Made by a program: the position numbers and the translations under genes
The notes under the pieces: model-generated
Database searches by the model: none
What the model saw: only the letters and a program-made list of their open reading frames with translations
Told to the model about the DNA's origin: nothing
In this document: piece by piece, positions 1 through 5,983 of the stretch
How the letters are laid out: every line of letters starts with the position of its first letter
Position numbering within the stretch: the first letter of the stretch is position 1
From: an uncultured Ruminococcus sp.
GTDB lineage: Bacteria; Bacillota; Clostridia; Oscillospirales; Ruminococcaceae
DNA: 11,262 nt
NCBI GenBank assembly: GCA_946537565.1
Contig: CAMNFW010000050.1
Span: forward strand, 1 to 11,262
Direction of reading: 5' to 3'

Positions 1-110
1 ATAGTTACTGTAACATACTGCGGTGTTTCCACGTTTTCATCAATAACCAGCTGTGCCACTGTAAGCCCCTCAGCTGCTTCCTTTTTAACTCCTGCTACTG
101 TAATAGTCAT
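1..110 (-). CDS. ThiS/MoaD-like sulfur carrier protein (partial, C-terminus off the left edge)
   Basis: This is the first 36 residues of a small beta-grasp protein beginning MTITVAGVKKEAAEGLTVAQ. The short initial strand, the 'EGLTVAQLV' turn and helix, and the following 'PQYVTVT' strand match the opening of ThiS/MoaD-type carriers. These normally have about 65-70 residues and end in Gly-Gly, which is thiocarboxylated to carry sulfide. The C-terminus is outside the window, so the Gly-Gly cannot be checked. The ATG at 110 is preceded by AAGGAG with an 8-base gap. The gene starts 12 bases after the thioredoxin stop and is the fifth gene of the metY operon. Because it sits with metY and a sulfite reductase and no thiamine gene, I infer a carrier for homocysteine or cysteine synthesis (HcyS- or CysO-like) rather than thiazole synthesis. 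A true thiamine ThiS remains possible. Confidence 0.75.
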   Translation of the reverse strand, partial: MTITVAGVKKEAAEGLTVAQLVIDENVETPQYVTVT

Positions 111-122
111 ATCTATCTCTCC

Positions 123-440
123 TTATAATATCTTTTCCAAAGTTTCTGCCAGCACCTCTGCACTGACAAGTCCATGTATCCGCTCTGCCTCTTCACCGCT
201 GCGGAAAATTATCAGTGTAGGCACCGACTGCACATCGTAACGCTCTGCCAGTTCAGTGTCGAAGTTTATATTTATCTTCACTGCCTTGAGCCTGCCCTCA
301 AACTGCTTCTCAATACGGCTAAGCACCGGTGAAAGCGCCTTGCAGGGCATACAGCTGTCAGAATAAAAATCTGCTAAAACAGGTATTTCTGCCCTCAGTA
401 CCTCTTCTTCAAAAGCTGCACTGTCAACTCTTGCTGCCAT
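123..440 (-). CDS. Thioredoxin-like protein with CMPC active site
   Basis: A complete 105-residue single-domain thioredoxin fold, the normal family length, with no signal peptide, so cytoplasmic. The first strand 'PVLADFYSDSC' leads into the redox pair Cys30-Met-Pro-Cys33, and the cis-proline loop is 'SVPT' (Pro74). Ordinary thioredoxins have WCGPC; here the Trp is Ser-Asp-Ser and Gly-Pro is Met-Pro, so redox potential and partners probably differ. Its ATG overlaps the upstream stop by one base (TAATG), which implies translational coupling to the TusA-like gene. It lies between two sulfur-carrier genes in a sulfite-reduction operon. I infer that it reduces a persulfide, disulfide or thiocarboxylate adduct in this relay, or supplies electrons to it. 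The fold is certain; the partner is not known. Confidence 0.9.
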   Translation of the reverse strand: MAARVDSAAFEEEVLRAEIPVLADFYSDSCMPCKALSPVLSRIEKQFEGRLKAVKININFDTELAERYDVQSVPTLIIFRSGEEAERIHGLVSAEVLAETLEKIL

Positions 441-685
441 TAGTCTCCCACCTTCCGGACAATAAGCTCATAGGTGCCGTCACCGTTGTCGGTAAGCTTA
501 AGGACTTTATGTCCCTCTTCTTTTATGCTCCTGGGAACATTCTGCACCGGCTCGCCGTCGTTCAGCCTGATCGAAAGTATATCTCCGTCTTCAAGCTCTT
601 CAAGTGCGACCTTTGCCTTTACAAATGTTACCGGGCATACCACGTCGGTAATATCTACTGTCTCTGTAATTGTGTACTCAGCCAT
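440..685 (-). CDS. TusA/SirA/YedF-family sulfurtransferase
   Basis: An 81-residue TusA-fold protein of standard length. Its N-terminal half reads 'VDITDVVCPVTFVKAKVALEEL', followed by 'GDILSIRLNDGEP' and a late 'GHKVLKL', which is the family's order of elements. The conserved Cys17 would carry sulfur as a persulfide. The usual Cys-Pro-x-Pro motif is here Cys-Pro-Val-Thr, so the second proline is lost. The ATG at 685 has GGAGG nine bases upstream and overlaps the end of the sulfite reductase gene by eight bases. E. coli TusA relays sulfur for tRNA thiolation, and other members serve sulfur oxidation or molybdenum cofactor synthesis. The context here, directly after a sulfite reductase, suggests it accepts or hands on reduced sulfur during assimilation. 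That role is inferred. Confidence 0.88.
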   Translation of the reverse strand: MAEYTITETVDITDVVCPVTFVKAKVALEELEDGDILSIRLNDGEPVQNVPRSIKEEGHKVLKLTDNGDGTYELIVRKVGD

Positions 686-1541
686 TGTTATACGCCTCCA
701 TTATCCTATCTATGAATTTGTCCCTGCCTACCCGGTCAAGTGTAAACTTGAAACGCTCCGAAGGCTTTGCATTTTCATCAAAAAATTCTATCGCTGCATC
801 GCATATCCTCATCAGCGCATCGTGATCCTCAATGAACGGTATCACAGGCTCGCCCTTTGCGATATGATTTCCAAAAAGACCGCCAAAGCTGACAATATAG
901 CCATTTATCGTGTCCCAGGCTTCTGTGGGACAGGACTTGAAGCAGCGTCCGCAGAAATTGCAGAGACTCTCGTTTACTGTGATCTTTCCGTCCTCAAGGG
1001 TTATCGCATTCGTCCGGCAAGCCTTTACGCATACTCCGCAGGAAATACAATCCTCCTCACGCCATTTCACTTTTATGCCGCCTTTTATGCCCAGATCATT
1101 TTCCTCTGCCTTAAGACAGTTATTCTGGCAGCCGGTGATGCCAAACTTGAACTTGTGCGGAAGCTCACGGGCAAAATATCTCTCGTCCAGCTCCTTCGCA
1201 AGCGCATAGGTGTCTATACAGCCGCTGGGACAGACTGCACTGCCCTGACAAGCAGTTATAGTCCTCACTCTCGGTCCGCATACTCCCGGCTCTACATTTC
1301 CTTCTGCAAGAAATTCTTTCACCTCTTCTATCTGGTCAAGCTTGATAAAGGGTATCTCTATGCTCTGCCTTGATGTGAGATGAACATGACCGTCACCGAA
1401 ACGCTCCGCTGTTTCTGCTATCTTTGCCAGCTGACCGGCTGTTACGTTTCCGCCAACCACTCTCAGTCTTAGTGAAAAATTATTCTTCTGCTTCTGTCTC
1501 ATGAAGCCGCCTTTTTTTAATGCTGCAAGATCAACTGCCAT
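678..1541 (-). CDS. Siroheme-dependent sulfite (or nitrite) reductase with C-terminal double ferredoxin domain
   Basis: A 287-residue compact sulfite/nitrite reductase-like protein. Residues about 20-80 form the ferrodoxin-like half domain, including 'HVHLTSRQSIEIPFI', whose Arg58 matches the siroheme/substrate-binding Arg region. The siroheme-coupled [4Fe-4S] site is Cys98-x5-Cys104 with Cys138-x3-Cys142 ('GCQNNC'). An inserted ferredoxin module follows: Cys165, 168, 171, 175 and Cys194, 197, 200, 204, two CxxCxxCxxxC clusters. This layout resembles AsrC and the small Dsr-like proteins of anaerobes, not the 570-residue CysI. It should reduce sulfite to sulfide with six electrons, probably from ferredoxin. 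A TTG ten codons upstream (1571) keeps the frame open, but the ATG at 1541 has AAAGGAG eight bases before it and lies one base after the metY stop. Sulfite is preferred over nitrite because of the neighbours. Confidence 0.9.
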   Translation of the reverse strand: MAVDLAALKKGGFMRQKQKNNFSLRLRVVGGNVTAGQLAKIAETAERFGDGHVHLTSRQSIEIPFIKLDQIEEVKEFLAEGNVEPGVCGPRVRTITACQGSAVCPSGCIDTYALAKELDERYFARELPHKFKFGITGCQNNCLKAEENDLGIKGGIKVKWREEDCISCGVCVKACRTNAITLEDGKITVNESLCNFCGRCFKSCPTEAWDTINGYIVSFGGLFGNHIAKGEPVIPFIEDHDALMRICDAAIEFFDENAKPSERFKFTLDRVGRDKFIDRIMEAYNNG

Positions 1542-1542
1542 T

Positions 1543-2766
1543 TCATTTGCTCCTTTCTGCTGCCTGACCAAAGTCGGCTATAAGATCTTCTATATCCTCT
1601 ATTCCTACGCTTATGCGTATCGTATCTTCATATACTCCGGCATTTATCCGGGCTTCCTTGCTGCCGTGAGTGTATATCGTGCTGTCCGGGTGTATGACCA
1701 GTGTCCGGACATCTCCGATATTTGTGGCAATAAGCGCATACTTAAGATTATTTATCAGCCGGAATGCTCTCTCCTTGCTGCCTGTTCGTATGGTGAGTAT
1801 CGCTCCTGCCATGCCCTTTAACTGCTCCTGCACAAGCTCATGATAAGGATTGTCAGGAAGTCCGGGATAATTCACCTCAATGCTGCTGTCGTTGCTGAAA
1901 AACTCTGCAAGCTTCTGTGCGTTATAACAACATCGCTCCATTCTAAGTCCCAGGGTCTCCATTCCTACGCTGTTCATGAAGGCATTGAAGGGCGAAAGAC
2001 AAGCTCCGGTGTTTCTCCAGATGCTTCCCCTAAGCTTTGCAAGATAGGCTGATCTTCCGAATTTTTTATACTCCTCAAAGCCTTTGTATCCGGCTTTTGC
2101 AAAATTGAAATTTCCGCTGTCTATTATTACTCCGCTGATCGAATTCCCTCCGCCGTTTATGTATTTCGAGGTGGAATGCACTACGATATCTGCTCCGTAT
2201 TCAAAGGGTCTTATAAGATAAGGTGTTGCCGTTGTGCTGTCGATTATCAGCGGCAGTCCGTGGCTGTGACAAACTTCAGCTACCTTTTTTATATCTACTA
2301 TATCCAGCTTAGGATTTCCGATAAGCTCCGTAAATACCGCTTTTGTTTTACTGTTTATCAACGGCTCGACAGTCTCTGCCGTCACTGTACCTGCATAGCG
2401 TGCGGTTATGCCAAAGGGTTCAAGATCACGGAAAAGATCTATTGTTCCGCCAAAAAGTCCTGAACCGGCTATTATCTCGTCTCCGGCACTCAAAATGTTC
2501 AGCAGCGACATCGTTACCGCTGCCATTCCTGATGCACAGGCTACTGCTCCTATTCCACCCTCCAGCACCGACATTCGCTGCTCAAAAGCATCTACAGAAG
2601 GATTGCCAATTCGGGAATAAGCATAGCCTGAAGCTTTGTTATTGAAGACCTTCTCCAGCTTTTCAGCTGACTCATGAGCAAATGCACTTACCTGATATAT
2701 CGGTGTGATCGTTGCACCCTTCGATGAGCTGCCGTTACTGTGGAGCAGGGAGGTATTGAATTTCAT
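1543..2766 (-). CDS. metY: O-acetylhomoserine sulfhydrylase (aminocarboxypropyltransferase)
   Basis: A 407-residue Cys/Met-metabolism PLP enzyme of fold type I. Visible landmarks are 'YSRIGNPSVDAFEQRM' (residues 50-65), the 'ACASGMAAV' cofactor phosphate region near 77-85, 'IIDSTTATPYLIRP' near 174-187 with its Asp for the pyridine nitrogen, and the Schiff-base Lys201 in 'VVHSTSKYINGGG'. The enzyme replaces the acetate of O-acetylhomoserine with sulfide, free or protein-bound, to give homocysteine. It is the first gene of the operon, and its stop lies one base before the sulfite reductase ATG. The ATG at 2766 follows AGGCGGTG and gives the family N-terminus. An in-frame ATG twelve codons upstream (2802) also has a GGAG six bases ahead and cannot be excluded. 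O-acetylhomoserine sulfhydrylase fits better than cystathionine gamma-synthase, but substrate choice within the family is not certain from sequence. Confidence 0.92.
   Translation of the reverse strand: MKFNTSLLHSNGSSSKGATITPIYQVSAFAHESAEKLEKVFNNKASGYAYSRIGNPSVDAFEQRMSVLEGGIGAVACASGMAAVTMSLLNILSAGDEIIAGSGLFGGTIDLFRDLEPFGITARYAGTVTAETVEPLINSKTKAVFTELIGNPKLDIVDIKKVAEVCHSHGLPLIIDSTTATPYLIRPFEYGADIVVHSTSKYINGGGNSISGVIIDSGNFNFAKAGYKGFEEYKKFGRSAYLAKLRGSIWRNTGACLSPFNAFMNSVGMETLGLRMERCCYNAQKLAEFFSNDSSIEVNYPGLPDNPYHELVQEQLKGMAGAILTIRTGSKERAFRLINNLKYALIATNIGDVRTLVIHPDSTIYTHGSKEARINAGVYEDTIRISVGIEDIEDLIADFGQAAERSK
1550..1556 (-). promoter_or_regulatory. Ribosome binding site fixing the sulfite reductase start
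   Basis: AAAGGAG on the minus strand sits eight bases before the ATG at 1541. It lies within the last codons of metY and rules in this ATG over the upstream in-frame TTG at 1571, which has no comparable site. Confidence 0.8.
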
Positions 2767-2912
2767 AAAATCACCGCCTGTGGAATTAATTTTAACGGGC
2801 ATTCAGATCTCCGGAGCTTTGCGTTTCAAAACTGCGCTGCCGCCAATGTTCAGCTTATCTGTTAAATACCCGGCTTAAAATACTCTCTGAAATTTTCGCT
2901 GTATCAGTGGAG
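2767..2912 (-). other. metY mRNA leader of about 146 nt, no recognised riboswitch
   Basis: Between the predicted transcription start (about 2912) and the metY ATG lies an unusually long leader. It contains a palindrome CTCCGGAG (2809-2816) whose right half is the possible ribosome binding site of the alternative ATG at 2802, so that site could be hidden by pairing with an upstream CUCC. I looked for S-box (SAM-I), SMK and T-box cores and did not find them. Any regulatory role is open. Confidence 0.35.
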
Positions 2913-2919
2913 CAATTGT

Positions 2920-2948
2920 ATTATATCCTACTTTTCATACTAAGTCAA
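2920..2948 (-). promoter_or_regulatory. Sigma-A-type promoter of the metY operon
   Basis: On the minus strand TTGACT (2943-2948) and TATAAT (2920-2925) are separated by exactly 17 bases, a near-consensus housekeeping promoter. It should start transcription near 2912. An imperfect inverted repeat brackets it (ATATCCTA at 2923-2930 and TAGGAAAT at 2949-2956 on the plus strand, 7 of 8 matching). Repressor binding there would block both promoter elements. The divergent Rrf2 protein is the obvious candidate. Confidence 0.8.
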
Positions 2949-3034
2949 TAGGAAATATTATTTTTCTGCATATTAAACATATCATTATAGTAGGAAAACC
3001 AAAAATTTCATCAACAATCACAATAAAAAAACTC

Positions 3035-3063
3035 TTGCAAAACTTTGAAAAATATGTTATACT
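3035..3063 (+). promoter_or_regulatory. Promoter of the Rrf2 regulator gene
   Basis: TTGCAA (3035-3040) and TATACT (3058-3063) are spaced by 17 bases and lie 45 bases before the Rrf2 ATG. The start site would fall near 3070, inside the adjacent inverted repeat, which fits autorepression. Confidence 0.7.
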
Positions 3064-3085
3064 TAGTAAAACTATCAATTTACTA
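3064..3085. promoter_or_regulatory. Perfect inverted repeat, likely Rrf2 operator
   Basis: TAGTAAA (3064-3070) and TTTACTA (3079-3085) are perfect inverted copies around an 8-base centre, 22 bases in all. They lie directly downstream of the -10 box of the Rrf2 gene. Rrf2 proteins bind as dimers to AT-rich dyads of about this size. The left arm is part of ACTTAGTA, which also occurs in the metY promoter (minus strand, 2938-2945). Operator function is inferred. Confidence 0.5.
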
Positions 3086-3107
3086 TGATAACATTGGAGG
3101 ACGTGCT

Positions 3108-3557
3108 ATGAAGATCTCAACTAAGGTCGAATGCGGCATAATCGCACTGGTGGATATTTGTATCCACTCAGCCGGCGAGGGCGTTGTTACTGTGGTCAAT
3201 ATCTCCCGGAGACAGGATATTTCTGCTAAGTATCTTGAACAGATACTTCCCCTGCTCCGCCATGCCGGTATAATCAGAAGCGTTAAGGGGGCTAACGGCG
3301 GCTATTCACTGGCTAAGGCTGCGGAAAATGTCTCTCTGCGGCAGGTAATAAATGCTCTTGACAGCGCTGTGCTGGAGGATGTTAAATTCAAAGGCAGAGA
3401 AGATTCTATTATCGCTGATGCTGTTTCTGAGTGTCTTTGGAATAAGATGACCTCTTATCTCCAGGATTTCGCTGACAGTGTAAGTATCCGTGATATTGCT
3501 GACAAATATACTTCCCTCTCCGATTCCTCCTACTCTGAACCAATGTACTATATTTAG
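3108..3557 (+). CDS. Rrf2-family transcriptional regulator (CymR-like by context)
   Basis: A 149-residue protein, normal for the Rrf2 family. It opens with 'MKISTKVECGIIALVDI', then the winged helix-turn-helix with 'ISRRQDISAKYLEQILPLLRHAGII' (about 32-56) and the diagnostic 'GANGGYSLA' wing (61-69). Family members include CymR (cysteine metabolism), IscR (Fe-S supply) and NsrR (nitric oxide). The three clustered cysteines that hold the Fe-S cluster of IscR and NsrR are missing: the only cysteines are Cys9, Cys18 and Cys109. A CymR-type mode, sensing through a partner or metabolite, is therefore more likely than a Fe-S switch. It is the only plus-strand gene and is divergent from metY. The ATG at 3108 has TTGGAGG seven bases upstream. 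An earlier in-frame ATG at 3045 lies in the promoter and is rejected. I infer control of metY and of its own gene. Confidence 0.9.
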   Translation: MKISTKVECGIIALVDICIHSAGEGVVTVVNISRRQDISAKYLEQILPLLRHAGIIRSVKGANGGYSLAKAAENVSLRQVINALDSAVLEDVKFKGREDSIIADAVSECLWNKMTSYLQDFADSVSIRDIADKYTSLSDSSYSEPMYYI

Positions 3558-3631
3558 CGGCAAGAGGTCAGATGCAGGAATCGTTCGCCCGTCAGATGTG
3601 TGGAGCATTTTTTTCGCTATATAATAAAACT

Positions 3632-3660
3632 GGCACTGATATTTTTTTCAGTGCCGTTTT
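3632..3660. terminator. Probably bidirectional terminator between the Rrf2 gene and hemL
   Basis: GGCACTGA (3632-3639) pairs perfectly with TCAGTGCC (3648-3655) around an 8-base T-rich loop, followed on the plus strand by a G and a run of T. On the minus strand the same stem is followed by AGTTTTATTA, a weaker but usable U-tract. It lies between the converging ends of the Rrf2 gene and hemL. Confidence 0.85.
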
Positions 3661-3669
3661 TTTATAATT

Positions 3670-3716
3670 GTGCATTTTGCATTGTGAATTGTAAAAGTGC
3701 ATTGTTAATTGTGAAT
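3670..3716. repeat. Short direct repeat (GCATTGTnAATTGT) overlapping the end of hemL
   Basis: GCATTGTGAATTGT (3679-3692) recurs 20 bases later as GCATTGTTAATTGT (3699-3712), 13 of 14 matching. A further partial copy (GTGCATTTT) lies at 3670-3677 and the tail GTGAATAGT lies at 3711-3719. Read on the minus strand this is an ATTCACAATT-type simple repeat. It supplies the hemL stop codon (TAA at 3705-3707) and the last residues of the protein. Confidence 0.7.
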
Positions 3717-4973
3717 AGTAAATTTTCTGATCTTTTCTGCGGTGAAGGCTATGTCCTCGTCAGTATGCGCTGCGGATACAAACATCGCTTCAAACTGGGA
3801 CGGCGCTGTGTATATGCCGTTTTCAAGAAGATATCCAAAATATGCTGCATATCTCTCCCGGTCAGCTGTCTGGGCTGCGGTGTTGTCTGTGACCTTTTTA
3901 TCTGTGAAAAATACCGTCATCAGTGAACCGCAGCGGTTTACATTAAGTCCGGCTGACCTGGCTGCCGCTTCAAGCACCGCTGTTTTTCTGGCCAGCTCAG
4001 CATATATCTCAGGTCGTTTTTCAAGCTCTGTCAGCGCAGCTGTTCCTGCTGCCACAGCTGCCGGATTTCCGGAAAGTGTCCCTGCCTGATATACCGATCC
4101 CAACGGCGCTACACATTCCATTATCTCACGCCGTCCGCCGTATGCTGCCAATGGCATTCCGCCGCCTACTATTTTTCCCAATGCTGTCATGTCCGGCTTT
4201 ATACCATAATACTCCTGGGCTCCGCCTATGCTTAGCCTGAATCCTGTTATCACTTCGTCAAATATCAGCAGTGCGCCATTGCATTCAGTGATCTCCCTCA
4301 GCCTTTCAAGAAATCCCCTTTCCGGCGGTACTACCCCCATATTCGCTGCACATGGCTCTACTATCACGCAAGCTATGTCATCACCGTATCTTTCAAAAAG
4401 CTGCTCAACTGAATCTGCATCGTTATACTCCGCCAGCAGCGTTGTCTCCGTATAGCCTGACGGTACTCCTGCACTGTCAGGTATTGAGCCTGTGAGCAGC
4501 CCTGAGCCGCCTTTCACCAGCAAGCCGTCTGAATGTCCGTGATAACAGCCGGCAAATTTGATTATCCTGTCCCTGTGTGTATATCCCCTCGCTGCCCGGA
4601 CTGCACTCATTACCGCTTCTGTTCCGGAGTTTACAAGTCTCAGCATCTCCATTGACGGGAAATGTCTGCGTATTTTCTCTGCCAGCTCAATTTCTCCACG
4701 ATGACAGGCTCCAAAAGTCAATCCTCTTTCACACTGCTCCTGCACTGCCTTTATCACCGCCGGAAAAGCATGACCCAATATATCCGGTCCCCATGAGCAT
4801 ACATAGTCTATGAACTCATTTCCGTCAGCGTCAATTATCCTGTCTCCAAAGGCTTTTTCTATGAACAGCGGCGTTCTTCCTACGCTTCTGAATGCCCGGA
4901 CCGGACTGTTTACTCCTCCAGGCATAAAATCCTGCGCCTTTATATAAAGCTTCTCTGATTTTTCTGTATTCAT
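3705..4973 (-). CDS. hemL: Glutamate-1-semialdehyde 2,1-aminomutase
   Basis: A 422-residue class III aminotransferase-fold enzyme that converts glutamate-1-semialdehyde to 5-aminolevulinate using PLP/PMP, the second C5-pathway step after HemA. Signature segments are '[13 protein letters not shown]' (16-28), 'YVCSWGP' (57-63), '[13 protein letters not shown]' (112-124), '[11 protein letters not shown]' (142-152), '[11 protein letters not shown]' (236-246) and Lys267 in '[17 protein letters not shown]', the PLP lysine. Length is normal. The ATG at 4973 has GGAGG four bases upstream and overlaps the hemB stop as ATGA. An in-frame GTG at 4988 would only add five residues. It is the last gene of the siroheme operon. 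The final residues TIHN and the stop come from an intergenic repeat, so the C-terminus looks recently reset. The enzyme core is intact. Confidence 0.96.
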   Translation of the reverse strand: MNTEKSEKLYIKAQDFMPGGVNSPVRAFRSVGRTPLFIEKAFGDRIIDADGNEFIDYVCSWGPDILGHAFPAVIKAVQEQCERGLTFGACHRGEIELAEKIRRHFPSMEMLRLVNSGTEAVMSAVRAARGYTHRDRIIKFAGCYHGHSDGLLVKGGSGLLTGSIPDSAGVPSGYTETTLLAEYNDADSVEQLFERYGDDIACVIVEPCAANMGVVPPERGFLERLREITECNGALLIFDEVITGFRLSIGGAQEYYGIKPDMTALGKIVGGGMPLAAYGGRREIMECVAPLGSVYQAGTLSGNPAAVAAGTAALTELEKRPEIYAELARKTAVLEAAARSAGLNVNRCGSLMTVFFTDKKVTDNTAAQTADRERYAAYFGYLLENGIYTAPSQFEAMFVSAAHTDEDIAFTAEKIRKFTIHN

Positions 4974-5935
4974 ACTTCCTCCAGCCACCTTGCTGCATCA
5001 AGTGCATGATAGGTTATGATAATATCTGCTCCGGCACGTTTTATTGCAGTGAGATTTTCCATTACTATGTGCTTTTCATCTATCCAGCCATTGGCTGCTG
5101 CTGCCTTTACCATTGAGTATTCTCCGCTCACATTGTATGCGGCAAGAGGAAGCTCCACCCGGTCACGGACTGCTCTTATAACATCAAGATATGCCAGCGC
5201 CGGCTTAACCATTACTATATCTGCTCCCTCATCAATATCGTCCAGCACTTCTCTCAGCGCTTCACGTCCGTTGGCACAGTCCATCTGATATGTCCGCCTG
5301 TCTCCAAAACAAGGCGCTGATTCCGCTGCCTCCCGAAACGGTGAATAATATCCAGATGCAAACTTTGCACTGTAGGACATTATCGGTGTATTTATAAATC
5401 CATTCTCATCAAGTCCGGAACGTATCGCTGCTACCCTTCCGTCCATCATATCTGAGGGCGCAATTATGTCAGCACCGGCTTTAGCAAGACTTACCGCCAT
5501 TTTTGTAAGCAGCGGCAGTGTCTCGTCATTGCATATCTCATGTCCGTGTACAACTCCGCAGTGACCGTGAGATGTATACTCGCACAGACAAACATCTGCA
5601 ATTACCAGCATATCAGGATATTTTTCCTTTATCATGCGTACCGTCCGCTGTGTAATTCCGCTGTCATTATAAGCTTCTGATGCAAGCTCATCCTTATGCG
5701 CCGGAATGCCAAAAATCAGCAGACCTGATATTCCGCTGCTGTCTATCTCCTTCAGCAGCTCTCCTATCCTGTCCGGCGAATACTGATAAACTCCCGGCAT
5801 TGACTCCACCGGAGTTTTTATATTCTCTCCCTCAATAACAAATACCGGATATATCAGCTCTTCCTTATTGATCTTCGTTTCACGCACAAGCCGGCGGATA
5901 CTCTCGCCGCTGCGAAGTCTTCTGAATCTTCTCAT
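4970..5935 (-). CDS. hemB: Delta-aminolevulinic acid dehydratase (porphobilinogen synthase), zinc type
   Basis: A 321-residue TIM-barrel enzyme that condenses two 5-aminolevulinate molecules into porphobilinogen. Both active-site lysines are visible: Lys191 in 'MSYSAKFAS' and the Schiff-base Lys244 in '[13 protein letters not shown]'. The cysteine triad Cys116, Cys118 and Cys126 in '[15 protein letters not shown]' marks the zinc-dependent class rather than the magnesium-dependent Asp class. The ATG at 5935 follows AAGGAG at a 7-base gap. A TTG two codons earlier is rejected. The stop overlaps the hemL ATG by four bases, while 48 bases separate it from the upstream cobA/hemD stop, the loosest joint in the operon. 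I see no promoter in that gap. Confidence 0.97.
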   Translation of the reverse strand: MRRFRRLRSGESIRRLVRETKINKEELIYPVFVIEGENIKTPVESMPGVYQYSPDRIGELLKEIDSSGISGLLIFGIPAHKDELASEAYNDSGITQRTVRMIKEKYPDMLVIADVCLCEYTSHGHCGVVHGHEICNDETLPLLTKMAVSLAKAGADIIAPSDMMDGRVAAIRSGLDENGFINTPIMSYSAKFASGYYSPFREAAESAPCFGDRRTYQMDCANGREALREVLDDIDEGADIVMVKPALAYLDVIRAVRDRVELPLAAYNVSGEYSMVKAAAANGWIDEKHIVMENLTAIKRAGADIIITYHALDAARWLEEV

Positions 5936-5983
5936 TGACAATCTCCTTATTATTTTTTAGAATTATATTGCTCGTGTATTTTT

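Noticed and set aside
474..1373. Long plus-strand open frame of about 299 codons
   Set aside because: It is antisense to the sulfite reductase and TusA genes, has no family-like motifs or ribosome binding site, and arises from the minus-strand codon pattern.
678..1541. Nitrite reductase or a plain ferredoxin
   Set aside because: The Cx5C/Cx3C siroheme site rules out a simple ferredoxin. Nitrite remains possible as a substrate, but every neighbour concerns sulfur.
2767..2912. S-box (SAM-I), SMK or T-box riboswitch in the metY leader
   Set aside because: AGAGAG and a TTGGCGGCAGCGC stretch look faintly T-box-like, but the required TGGNACCGCG core, a terminator and the S-box GCAACC-type core are absent.
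3045..3107. Earlier start for the Rrf2 protein at 3045
   Set aside because: The added 21 residues would be coded by the promoter -10 box and the dyad; the ATG at 3108 has a strong GGAGG and gives the family N-terminus.
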